Assembly: GCF_001586775.1 (NCBI RefSeq)
Contig: NZ_LQXS01000001.1
Location: 682,001-746,000 of the forward strand
Length of the DNA stretch: 64,000 nt
Direction of reading: 5' to 3'
Origin: Sphingobacterium populi
GTDB taxonomy: Bacteria; Bacteroidota; Bacteroidia; Sphingobacteriales; Sphingobacteriaceae
Position numbers and translations under genes: made by a program. The notes under the pieces were generated by a model that was not told where the DNA came from, did not search any database, and saw only the letters and a list, made by a program, of their open reading frames with translations. Within the stretch, counting starts at the first letter, position 1. Each line of letters opens with the position of its first letter. Shown in pieces: positions 42,998-50,351 of the stretch.

Positions 42998-43454
42998 GTT
43001 GCTGATTTTTATTGAAATACATCTGAAAATATTTGACGGGTACCCATAAAAAACCGAAACATTCGCCCTCTTCTTTACCGGTATGTTTGTGGTGCTGTTT
43101 ATGTGCACGACGGATCGCCATCAAATAGGGATTGGTGGTGTTTCTTAGAAAAGAAACGCGCTGATGTATAAATATGTCGTGCACGAAGAAATAAGCAAAA
43201 CCATACAACGTAATACCTAGGCCGATATAAAACAAATAATTGAAACCCTGAGTACTTCCCAAGTAAATTAGTGCGATGGCCGGAATAGCGAAGATAACAA
43301 AGAAGTAATCATTCTTCTCCAAATGCCCTGGCGTACTATGATCGTGATGATCGCGGTGCAACCGCCACAGAAAACCGTGCATCACATATTTATGTACCGT
43401 CCAAGTTATTGCTTCCATTAGTAGGAATGTGACCAGCAGGATTAAAAAATTCAT
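42987..43454 (-). CDS. crtZ: Beta-carotene hydroxylase / sterol desaturase family
   Basis: This 155-residue membrane di-iron enzyme has the four histidine boxes of CrtZ: HKYVMH at about residues 21-26, HRDHHDH at 33-39, HDIFIHQR at about 92-99 and HKQHHKH near 117-123. Four hydrophobic segments surround them. CrtZ adds hydroxyl groups to the beta-rings of beta-carotene, giving zeaxanthin. The presence of CrtZ implies that a cyclised carotene is its substrate, yet no lycopene cyclase gene is seen in this operon. Its start overlaps the SRPBCC gene by four bases (ATGA). Confidence 0.92.
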   Translation of the reverse strand: MNFLILLVTFLLMEAITWTVHKYVMHGFLWRLHRDHHDHSTPGHLEKNDYFFVIFAIPAIALIYLGSTQGFNYLFYIGLGITLYGFAYFFVHDIFIHQRVSFLRNTTNPYLMAIRRAHKQHHKHTGKEEGECFGFLWVPVKYFQMYFNKNQQHEK

Positions 43455-43924
43455 AGTAGATTGGTATTATGATTAAATTTTTCGTCTAGGACTTGATACC
43501 TATAGTCGAATATATTTTCCAGTTTCTTTTTTACAAACAATTTGTGCGCCAATGTACCTAACAAACCAAATGGCAACTCATAACGCACGTGATCAGTAAT
43601 CATCACTCCATCGTTTTCTGGTGTAAATGTATGCGTATGCTCCCATAATTTGTATGGCCCGCGCTCTTGATAATCAATGAATCGTTGAAAAGGCACTACC
43701 TCGGTAATGCGTGTGCGCCATTTTAGTGGAATGCCCAAAATCGGACTTACTGTATAGTCAATGATTTGATCTTTGTAAATGTCGTTATGATGGTGATCGC
43801 CCTTGACTACAAATGCCATGTCTTTAGGTGTTATATCGGCCAAGTTATGTGGCGAAGAAAAATAGCGCCATACCCTCTCGATATCACCCTTTACGTGCTG
43901 TTCTCGGTATATGCTGTAGATCAT
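43451..43924 (-). CDS. SRPBCC-family protein of the carotenoid operon
   Basis: This 157-residue soluble protein begins YREQHVKGDIERVWRYFSSP, typical of the START-like SRPBCC fold (polyketide cyclase / ligand-binding family). It has HNLADITPKDMAF and TDHVRYELPFGLLGTLAHKLF, which also occur in homologues annotated as cell-division inhibitors. The fold holds a deep hydrophobic pocket. It lies between crtB (27 bases upstream) and crtZ (4-base overlap), a position I recall from other Bacteroidota pigment clusters. A role in carotenoid or precursor binding, or in cyclisation, is inference from location. No catalytic residues are recognisable. Confidence 0.85.
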   Translation of the reverse strand: MIYSIYREQHVKGDIERVWRYFSSPHNLADITPKDMAFVVKGDHHHNDIYKDQIIDYTVSPILGIPLKWRTRITEVVPFQRFIDYQERGPYKLWEHTHTFTPENDGVMITDHVRYELPFGLLGTLAHKLFVKKKLENIFDYRYQVLDEKFNHNTNLL

Positions 43925-43951
43925 CGTAGAGCTTTTTTTGTTGAACTAATC

Positions 43952-44788
43952 TTAAATTATAGCCATCTTATAAGCTACATAGCTTTGCATCATGAGTGAT
44001 ACTTTTTGCCTGTTCGGAATACGGATTCGTTCACTCATGATTCGCTGCGCAGGCAAACGTTTTATCTTTTTAAACAAGGATAGGTAATATTTGTACGCAA
44101 GATAAACACCGAAACGCGACGAAGCAGGCAATTTTTTGATACCAATCAGCGCTTCGCTAAACTCCGTATGAATATCCTTTTCAATCGCTGATTTGATCGC
44201 GTTATCGAATACAGCCATATTAACATCAGGGAAATAGGTGCGCCCAAGGATTTGATAATCATCTTTCAAATCACGCAAGAAATTGATCTTTTGAAAGGCG
44301 GATCCTAACTTCATGGCATAAGGCTTTAATGCTTCATAAATGGTCTTATCTCCATCCACGAATACTTGCAAACACATTAGGCCGACCACTTCTGCTGAAC
44401 CCAAAATATACTCTTTGTACTTTTCGGTATTGTATTCGATAGGATTAAGATCCATCTCCATGCTATGCAAAAACTGCTCAATCAATGCACGGTCAATATT
44501 GTATCGATGCACCGTTTCTTGAAAAGACTGCAGTATAGGGTTCAAAGAAATTCTCTCATCCAGTGCCTGATAGGTTTGTTCTTTAAAACGAAGAAGCAAC
44601 TTTTCTTTATCATAGGTGTGAAAGCTGTCTACTATCTCATCCGCCAAGCGTACATAGCCATAAATGGCATATACCGCCGGACGGATACAATTGTCTAAAG
44701 CTAGAATTCCGAGCGAAAAGCTGGTGCTATATTTTTCTGTAGTAGCTTTGCTTACTTGGAAGCTTAATTCATCAAACAGCTTTTTCAT
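43952..44788 (-). CDS. crtB: Phytoene synthase
   Basis: This 278-residue enzyme joins two geranylgeranyl diphosphates to phytoene. The ATG at 44788 fits the family start MKKLFDELSFQVSKATTEKY; an earlier TTG-type extension would lie fully inside crtI. The two aspartate-rich motifs are LADEIVDSF (about residues 49-57) and NFLRDLKDDYQ (about 163-173), which bind the diphosphates through magnesium. YSTSFSLGILAL matches the family N-terminal helix. The gene overlaps the crtI end by 17 bases and is translationally coupled to it. Confidence 0.95.
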   Translation of the reverse strand: MKKLFDELSFQVSKATTEKYSTSFSLGILALDNCIRPAVYAIYGYVRLADEIVDSFHTYDKEKLLLRFKEQTYQALDERISLNPILQSFQETVHRYNIDRALIEQFLHSMEMDLNPIEYNTEKYKEYILGSAEVVGLMCLQVFVDGDKTIYEALKPYAMKLGSAFQKINFLRDLKDDYQILGRTYFPDVNMAVFDNAIKSAIEKDIHTEFSEALIGIKKLPASSRFGVYLAYKYYLSLFKKIKRLPAQRIMSERIRIPNRQKVSLMMQSYVAYKMAII

Positions 44789-46265
44789 AGGATTGTATAT
44801 TAAGTTTATTGACTTCAGTAGCAACGATCTTACCCGAAATGATCGATGGCGGTACACCAGGGCCTGGTACAGTGAGCTGCCCTGTATAAAATAAATTTTT
44901 CAATTTTTTGTTTTTGATTGCAGGTTTCCATACCGCTGTCTGCGACAGGGTATTGGCTAGGCCATACGCATTGCCTCCATAAGCATTGTAATCTTGCATA
45001 AAATCAGAAACGCAATAACTTTTCTGATAATCGATCTTGTCCAATAATTGTGTGGCTCCTGTATGTTTTTCCAGTCTTGCTATCATATCCAACAAATAGC
45101 GTTCTCTGGTAGCTTCGTCATCAGACACTCCCATCGCTAATGGCATTAGTAGAAATACATTCTCATGTCCGTCGGGTGCTACGCCATTATCGGTTTGCGA
45201 AGGGCTACAGGCATAAAATAGCGGTTTATCTGGCCACGCTTTATCGACATATATTGAATCGATATGCGCATCCAGATCATGCTCAAAAAATAAGGTATGA
45301 TGTTTCAGATTTGGAATACGTTGCCTAAAGCCCAAATAATAGATCAAGCAAGATGGCGCGAAAGTGCGCCCTGCCCAGTATTTTTCATCGTAATTACGTA
45401 GAGATGGCGGTAAGAGCGTTTCTGTATGATGATAATCGGAAGAAGCGATAACTGCATCAAAAGCATGTTCGACTCCATTGATCACCAATGTGCTTACGGC
45501 GTCGCTACCGCAGTTGATGGCCTGTACTGGCTGATTAAAATGGAACACAGCACCTTGCTCCTCCGCTACGGATTTCATCGCTTTTACAAGCTCATAAAAA
45601 CCACCTTTAGGATACCACGTACCCAGCGCATAACCACCATAATTCATCAAGCTGTACATCGCAGGAATCTTTCGTGGAGAAGCGCCTAAGAAAATCACCG
45701 GAAATTCCATTAAGGAAATTAACTTCGGATCTTTGAAATATTTCTTAACATAATTTCTGAAGCCCGAAAGAAGATCTAGCTTCAAAGCACTGCTGGCTAT
45801 TTTGGGCGACATAAATTCGAACCAGCTATAGCAAGGTTTATGAACAAAGTCTCGCATACCGACCTCATATTTATATTTGGCGGCAGACATAAATTCGTCG
45901 AGACGTAATCCAGCACCCGGTTCGATATGCTCAAATAAGGTTTTCATCTCCGAATAATCGTGCGGCACGGATACATTTTCCTGCGAAAAAACCATTTCAA
46001 ATTGAGGATCGAGTGAGATCAGCTCAAAATAATCTGTAGCTTGCTTTCCGAAGTCTTGAAAAAAATTGTCGATAATATCTGGCATCCAATACCAGCTCGG
46101 CCCCATGTCAAAAGTATAACCATTCTCAGTGGTGAACTGTCGTGCTCGACCACCCGGAGTGGCATTTTTCTCAAAAACATGTACTGCGTGCCCTTCTGCA
46201 GCTGCGTACGCTGCGGCAGACAGTCCGGATATACCAGATCCTATAATGGCGATCTTTTTTTTCAT
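44772..46265 (-). CDS. crtI: Phytoene desaturase (FAD)
   Basis: This 497-residue amine-oxidase-like flavoprotein converts phytoene to lycopene by desaturation. The dinucleotide-binding motif is IAIIGSGISGLSAAAYAA at the N-terminus, followed by EKNATPGGRAR. The C-terminal NLFYTGQLTVPGPGVPPSII matches the bacterial phytoene dehydrogenase signature (TxPGxGxP). YPKGGFYELVKAM is another family segment. It starts at the ATG at 46265, overlapping the regulator gene by four bases, and overlaps crtB at its end. The number of desaturation steps cannot be read from the sequence. Confidence 0.95.
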   Translation of the reverse strand: MKKKIAIIGSGISGLSAAAYAAAEGHAVHVFEKNATPGGRARQFTTENGYTFDMGPSWYWMPDIIDNFFQDFGKQATDYFELISLDPQFEMVFSQENVSVPHDYSEMKTLFEHIEPGAGLRLDEFMSAAKYKYEVGMRDFVHKPCYSWFEFMSPKIASSALKLDLLSGFRNYVKKYFKDPKLISLMEFPVIFLGASPRKIPAMYSLMNYGGYALGTWYPKGGFYELVKAMKSVAEEQGAVFHFNQPVQAINCGSDAVSTLVINGVEHAFDAVIASSDYHHTETLLPPSLRNYDEKYWAGRTFAPSCLIYYLGFRQRIPNLKHHTLFFEHDLDAHIDSIYVDKAWPDKPLFYACSPSQTDNGVAPDGHENVFLLMPLAMGVSDDEATRERYLLDMIARLEKHTGATQLLDKIDYQKSYCVSDFMQDYNAYGGNAYGLANTLSQTAVWKPAIKNKKLKNLFYTGQLTVPGPGVPPSIISGKIVATEVNKLNIQSYEKAV

Positions 46266-46951
46266 CTTTTTATCGTGGTAGCTTGTAGTTGTTGATACGC
46301 TTGATCCAATAGTAATTCTGCAGGTGTGTTACCCAAATAGATAGGGTGATGAAATGCTTCAAGTTTTTGTAGTAAGCGAATTAATTCCAATTTTTCTTCG
46401 GGTAATAGATCAGCAGAAACTATTTCCGTGGCTGTCCTGATTTTTGTCATTTGTTTCTCCAAAAGCTGTAAGCCCAGATCGGTTATCGAGATCGTTTTAC
46501 TGCGCCGATCTGTCGTAGAATCTTGTTGCACGACCCAGCCATTTCTAATCAATCGCGTTATAATCTGCATACCGCCAGGTTTGTCATGAATGTTTTTCTT
46601 GATCAAAGCCATTTTGGTCATTGCACCAAAAGCCTTTAGATTGATGAGATAAATATACTCTTCTTGTGTCGAAAGTTTAGTATTAAACATCACTGATCGA
46701 GAGTAATTTTTGGCATATCTGCCCAAATGCACTAGTAAGGTACTGATAGCGCTCTCCGGAGAACGACCTTTTTCTATGCCAGTCCACCGTGCAGCTTTAC
46801 TGACTGGAGGTTTCTCTTGATCTACAATCCACTTTCGGAAACCCGCAACGTCTGTCGTGTAGTTGCTATTGGATTCGGATACATACTCAAATTCCGATAC
46901 CAAATGAATGATATCTTGTAATAGACTGTACTTCATATTTGGTGCATTCAT
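46262..46951 (-). CDS. MarR-family transcriptional regulator of the carotenoid operon
   Basis: This regulator has 229 residues from the ATG at 46951; a GTG three codons upstream and an ATG at 46936 (MKYSLLQD) are alternatives. It is longer than standard MarR proteins (140-150): the first 80 residues (LLQDIIHLVSEFEYVSES, FRKWIVDQEKPP) are an extension. The winged helix follows, seen in EEYIYLINLKAFGAMTKMAL, KPGGMQIITRLIRNGWVVQQ and DSTTDRRSKTISITDLG, the last being the MarR wing (DxRxxxxxLT). It is the first gene of the crt operon and is coupled to crtI by an ATGA overlap. It probably represses the operon by binding the perfect palindrome at 46986-47007 just upstream. Confidence 0.88.
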   Translation of the reverse strand: MNAPNMKYSLLQDIIHLVSEFEYVSESNSNYTTDVAGFRKWIVDQEKPPVSKAARWTGIEKGRSPESAISTLLVHLGRYAKNYSRSVMFNTKLSTQEEYIYLINLKAFGAMTKMALIKKNIHDKPGGMQIITRLIRNGWVVQQDSTTDRRSKTISITDLGLQLLEKQMTKIRTATEIVSADLLPEEKLELIRLLQKLEAFHHPIYLGNTPAELLLDQAYQQLQATTIKR

Positions 46952-46985
46952 CGATGTCACATATACGGTGCAAAATGGTTTATTA

Positions 46986-47007
46986 TTAAATCATAATTAT
47001 GATTTAA
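46986..47007. promoter_or_regulatory. Perfect 22-bp palindrome, probable MarR operator of the crt operon
   Basis: TTAAATCATAA is followed directly by its exact complement TTATGATTTAA. The palindrome lies 35 to 56 bases upstream of the proposed regulator start, over the probable promoter (on the minus strand a TTTG lies just before it). MarR proteins bind palindromes of 16-20 bases, so self-control by the first gene of the operon is the simplest reading. It could also serve the divergent topoisomerase gene, 209 bases away. Confidence 0.7.
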
Positions 47008-47215
47008 ACAATTTACAAACCATGTTATACGCAAGTTTGTTTGTAGAATTAGTGCAATAATAAACTTTTATTCTCAATTTAACTAGTGTTTTTGATCTTT
47101 CAAGATCCTATGAATTTTATTTTGACGCTATCTGTTATAATCTAGAAACAAATGCCGCAACTTGTCTGTTGGTACTGACGCGGACGGGATTTGTCCGCAT
47201 TAGTTTCATACGACG

Positions 47216-48241
47216 ATGGAAAGCATTGAGCAAGCGACAAAGATTGGCTATAAATATATAGATTGCACCTGTAAGGGTTACAAACGAGTGAAGGTTGGTA
47301 AATCCTATCGCTACAAAAATTTGCGTGGCGCATATATTACGAACGAACGTACCTTAAAGCGAATCAACGCCTTAGTAATTCCTCCAGCCTGGAAGCGCGT
47401 ATGGATTTGTCCAGATCCGAAAGGCCATATCCAATGTTTTGGTTATGACCTTCGAGATCGTAAGCAGTACATTTATCACAAAGAATGGACTCAAGAACAG
47501 AATGATAGCAAATTTCAAAAAGTACTAGCGCTTGGACCTTACTTGCCTACGCTACAGCGTCGTATTAATAAGGACCTGAAATTACCGGAGTGGACAAAAG
47601 ACAAGGTTTCTGCCTTAGCATTGGCATTGATAAAACGCACGCTAATGCGCGTAGGCAATGCACGATATACCAAAGCCAATAAGTCTTATGGCCTTACGAC
47701 ATTGAAAAAATCGCATGTTACGCTATCAAAAGAGGAAATAACTATTAGTTATGTAGGCAAGAAAGGCGTATCGCAGTTACATGTAGTAAAAGACAAAAAG
47801 TTGTACAACTTTTTGTCATCATTAGCGGAGATACCTGGTAAGAACCTTTTTCAGTACCGAGATTCGGGAGCATCAAAAGGAGTTAAAAAACTGCGTGGAC
47901 GCGATGTAAACGCCTACCTTAAAGGGCAAAACACAGAGCATAAGCTATCTGTTAAAAGTTTTCGTATTTGGGGCGCAACTATATTGGCTGTCAAATTAAT
48001 GGCGGCCATCCAATCCGAATACGACTTGAAGAATAGTCAAAAATTGCTCAATGCGATCATTGATGAGATTGCAAAAGAGTTGGGTAATACAAGAGCTGTA
48101 GCCAAGAAGTACTACGTTCATCCCTTGATACAGGAATTATTTCTCGAGGGCACGTTTTATAGGAAAGCCAAGTTAAAGTTGGGTGCACGGCGACTCACTA
48201 TTCCGCAAGCTGAAGCTATATGTCAGCGATTGTTGCGTTAG
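47216..48241 (+). CDS. DNA topoisomerase IB (poxvirus/eukaryote type)
   Basis: This 341-residue enzyme relaxes supercoils through a 3'-phosphotyrosine bond. The N-terminal clamp domain (about 1-90) has NLRGAYITNERTLKRINALV and IPPAWKRVWICPDPKGHIQ. The catalytic domain shows the active-site Arg in LMRVGNARYTKANKSYGLTT, the Lys in YVGKKGVSQ, the second Arg in SFRIWGAT, Asn in LGNTRAVAKKYYVHP, and the nucleophile Tyr just after. In most bacterial members the second-Arg motif reads DFRTWAGT; here flanking residues differ. It is a single-gene unit, and its 3' end overlaps the convergent metA gene by 26 bases. Confidence 0.94.
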   Translation: MESIEQATKIGYKYIDCTCKGYKRVKVGKSYRYKNLRGAYITNERTLKRINALVIPPAWKRVWICPDPKGHIQCFGYDLRDRKQYIYHKEWTQEQNDSKFQKVLALGPYLPTLQRRINKDLKLPEWTKDKVSALALALIKRTLMRVGNARYTKANKSYGLTTLKKSHVTLSKEEITISYVGKKGVSQLHVVKDKKLYNFLSSLAEIPGKNLFQYRDSGASKGVKKLRGRDVNAYLKGQNTEHKLSVKSFRIWGATILAVKLMAAIQSEYDLKNSQKLLNAIIDEIAKELGNTRAVAKKYYVHPLIQELFLEGTFYRKAKLKLGARRLTIPQAEAICQRLLR

Positions 48242-49178
48242 GTTCGTTAAGTGCGCCCAGATGTGGCACATCTTTAAGATCATATGGCGTCTCCTGATAG
48301 ACGAAATAATTAAGCCAGTTGTTAAAGAGTAAATTGGCATGCCCGCTCCAGCGTACTAGTGGTGCTTTGCTTGCATCATCGTTTCTGTAATAATTGACGG
48401 GAAGCTGTATATTGCTACCTCGCTCTACATCTCGCAAATATTCTTCATGGAGCGTCCACGGAGAATATTCAGAATGTCCGGTAAGATAAAACTCCCTGCC
48501 ACCTCGTGAGCATACTACGGCTACGCCCGCTTCATCGGATTCGGCCAATATCGCAATTTCATCATTTGCTAGAAGCGCATCTTTTGTGATCGTTGTGTGG
48601 CGACTATGCGGGATATAAAATTCATCATCGAATCCTCTAAACAGAGGGCTACGATGTTGCGTGGTACTATGTCTAAAGACACCAAATAACTTTTGATCTA
48701 AAGGTACTTTTTCTACGCCATAAAAGTGATGTAATGCTGCCTGGGCAGCCCAACATATATACAAGGTAGATGTGACATGAGTTTTGGCCCAGTCAAAAAT
48801 ATCTTTCATTTCATTCCAATAACTCACTTCCTCAAAGGGCAACATTTCTACAGGAGCACCGGTAATGATCATGCCATCGTAAAAATTATCCGTCACTTGA
48901 CTGAAGCCTTTATAGAATAACTCAAGATGTTCTTCCGATGTATTTTTGGGAGTATGTGTATCTAAGCGCAAAAATTCGACCTCCACTTGCAGTGGATTAT
49001 TGGATAGCAAACGTACAAAATCTGTTTCTGTGCTGATCTTTAAAGGCATCAAGTTCAAGATCAATACGCGCAACGGTCTAATATCCTGTGTGCTAGCACG
49101 TAGATCACTCATCACAAAGATGTTTTCCTCTTTGAGGAGCTCAATAGCTGGTAGATTATTTGGTATCTTTACTGGCAT
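48216..49178 (-). CDS. metA: Homoserine O-acyltransferase, MetA family, predicted acetyl-CoA type
   Basis: This 320-residue enzyme activates homoserine for methionine synthesis. The triad is present: Cys142 in YICWAAQAALHH, His235 and Glu237 in TGHSEYSPWT. Position 111, known to set acyl-CoA choice in this family (Gly for succinyl in E. coli, Glu for acetyl in Bacillus), is Glu111 in TGAPVEMLPFEEV. I therefore predict acetyl-CoA and O-acetylhomoserine, despite the usual name homoserine O-succinyltransferase. The C-terminus is extended a little beyond FVYQETPYDL and overlaps the convergent topoisomerase end by 26 bases. No other methionine genes are adjacent. Confidence 0.95.
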   Translation of the reverse strand: MPVKIPNNLPAIELLKEENIFVMSDLRASTQDIRPLRVLILNLMPLKISTETDFVRLLSNNPLQVEVEFLRLDTHTPKNTSEEHLELFYKGFSQVTDNFYDGMIITGAPVEMLPFEEVSYWNEMKDIFDWAKTHVTSTLYICWAAQAALHHFYGVEKVPLDQKLFGVFRHSTTQHRSPLFRGFDDEFYIPHSRHTTITKDALLANDEIAILAESDEAGVAVVCSRGGREFYLTGHSEYSPWTLHEEYLRDVERGSNIQLPVNYYRNDDASKAPLVRWSGHANLLFNNWLNYFVYQETPYDLKDVPHLGALNEPNATIADI

Positions 49179-49268
49179 ATCCCTCTTTTTTCCCTAGATG
49201 TATTGGTAAACAAAAATAACAAGAAAACGGTAGAATAAAAAAGGTTATATGGGGTTTAAGACTGCGTT

Positions 49269-50300
49269 TTATTGTTTGTAGCGAAGAATATCCTGAATTA
49301 ACGCATCGACTATTTTTTCTGGCGTAGCCCAAGAGGTGATTAAGCGCACTACGGCTTGGTTCTGATCTACCTGTTGCCAAATATAAAACTGGTATTTTTC
49401 CAATAATTGATCAATGAGCGGCATCGGGAATATGGGGAAAAGTTGGTTAGACTGCGGTCTTGTTAGAAAGGAATATCCTTCTGCTTCGATGGCTTGCGCG
49501 ATCTTGCTTGCCATCAAATTGGCATGTTGCGCTAATTTCATATACAAATCGCCTTCAAACAAACATAAAAACTGTATCCCTAACAAACGGCCTTTGGCCA
49601 ATAAGGCGCCCTTTTGCTTCATTATATATTCGAATTCGCTGCCTATTGCCTGATGATTAAATATGATGGCTTCGCCGATAAGTCCACCATTTTTCGTGGC
49701 GCCGAGGTAAAAGACGTCTGTAAATCGGCTAACATCTTCAAGAAGCAAATCGCTACCAGGCGCCATTAACGCATGACCCAAGCGAGCGCCGTCCAAAAAG
49801 AGCAATAAATCGTTTGCCTTGCATTGCGCATACAAATCTCTCAACTCGTTTTTAGAATATACCGTACCCATTTCCGTGGTATTAGAGATATAGACTAAGC
49901 GCGGCTTCACGACGTGAGGTTTCAGACTGTAGGATTGCAGTGTGCTTTCCATGTCAGCGGTAGTTAGTTTACCATCTGTAGTAGGCACGCTGATTACTTT
50001 GTGACCAATCGCTTCAATAGCACCTGCTTCATTCGTAAAGATATGACCTGAACTAGCACTAATAACTGCTTCATGCGGACGCAATAAGGACGCGATGACG
50101 AGTAAGTTTGCTTGCGTGCCTCCAGATACGAAATGAATGCTAGCCCATTTGTTGCCCAGCTTTTCTTTAATTATTTGCTTCGCTTGCAATCCATATTTGT
50201 CTTCCCCATAGCCGGGCTGTTGCACGAGATTAGTTTGTGTCAAGCGTTCTAGTATGGATGGATGCGCACCTTCTGCGTAGTCATTCTTAAAATTATACAT
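49269..50300 (-). CDS. Low-specificity threonine aldolase (PLP enzyme)
   Basis: This 343-residue aminotransferase-fold enzyme splits threonine or allo-threonine into glycine and acetaldehyde. It begins NDYAEGAHPSILERLTQTN, and has the PLP-lysine segment FYLGATKNGGLIGEAIIF, with SGGTQANLLVIASLL (phosphate/stacking region) and LFLDGARLGHALMAPG (Asp-Gly-Ala-Arg contacting the cofactor). The order and spacing match the beta-eliminating lyase/threonine aldolase family. It is between metA (90 bases downstream) and isocitrate dehydrogenase (51 bases upstream) on the same strand; co-transcription is possible. Stereospecificity cannot be decided. Confidence 0.92.
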   Translation of the reverse strand: MYNFKNDYAEGAHPSILERLTQTNLVQQPGYGEDKYGLQAKQIIKEKLGNKWASIHFVSGGTQANLLVIASLLRPHEAVISASSGHIFTNEAGAIEAIGHKVISVPTTDGKLTTADMESTLQSYSLKPHVVKPRLVYISNTTEMGTVYSKNELRDLYAQCKANDLLLFLDGARLGHALMAPGSDLLLEDVSRFTDVFYLGATKNGGLIGEAIIFNHQAIGSEFEYIMKQKGALLAKGRLLGIQFLCLFEGDLYMKLAQHANLMASKIAQAIEAEGYSFLTRPQSNQLFPIFPMPLIDQLLEKYQFYIWQQVDQNQAVVRLITSWATPEKIVDALIQDILRYKQ

Positions 50301-50351
50301 ATCGTAGCAAGCCGTATTTAGCGGCGGTCAAAAGTGCAAAAAAAATTGGTA

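Noticed and set aside
42998..43108. Upstream start for the operon lipocalin (37 more residues)
   Set aside because: The extension lies wholly inside crtZ and destroys the clean lipoprotein signal that begins at 42997.
44789..44857. Upstream start for crtB
   Set aside because: The added residues fall inside the end of crtI and are not seen in phytoene synthases.
46986..47007. Palindrome as a terminal repeat of an insertion sequence
   Set aside because: No transposase, second copy or target duplication is seen; its place before a MarR gene fits an operator better.
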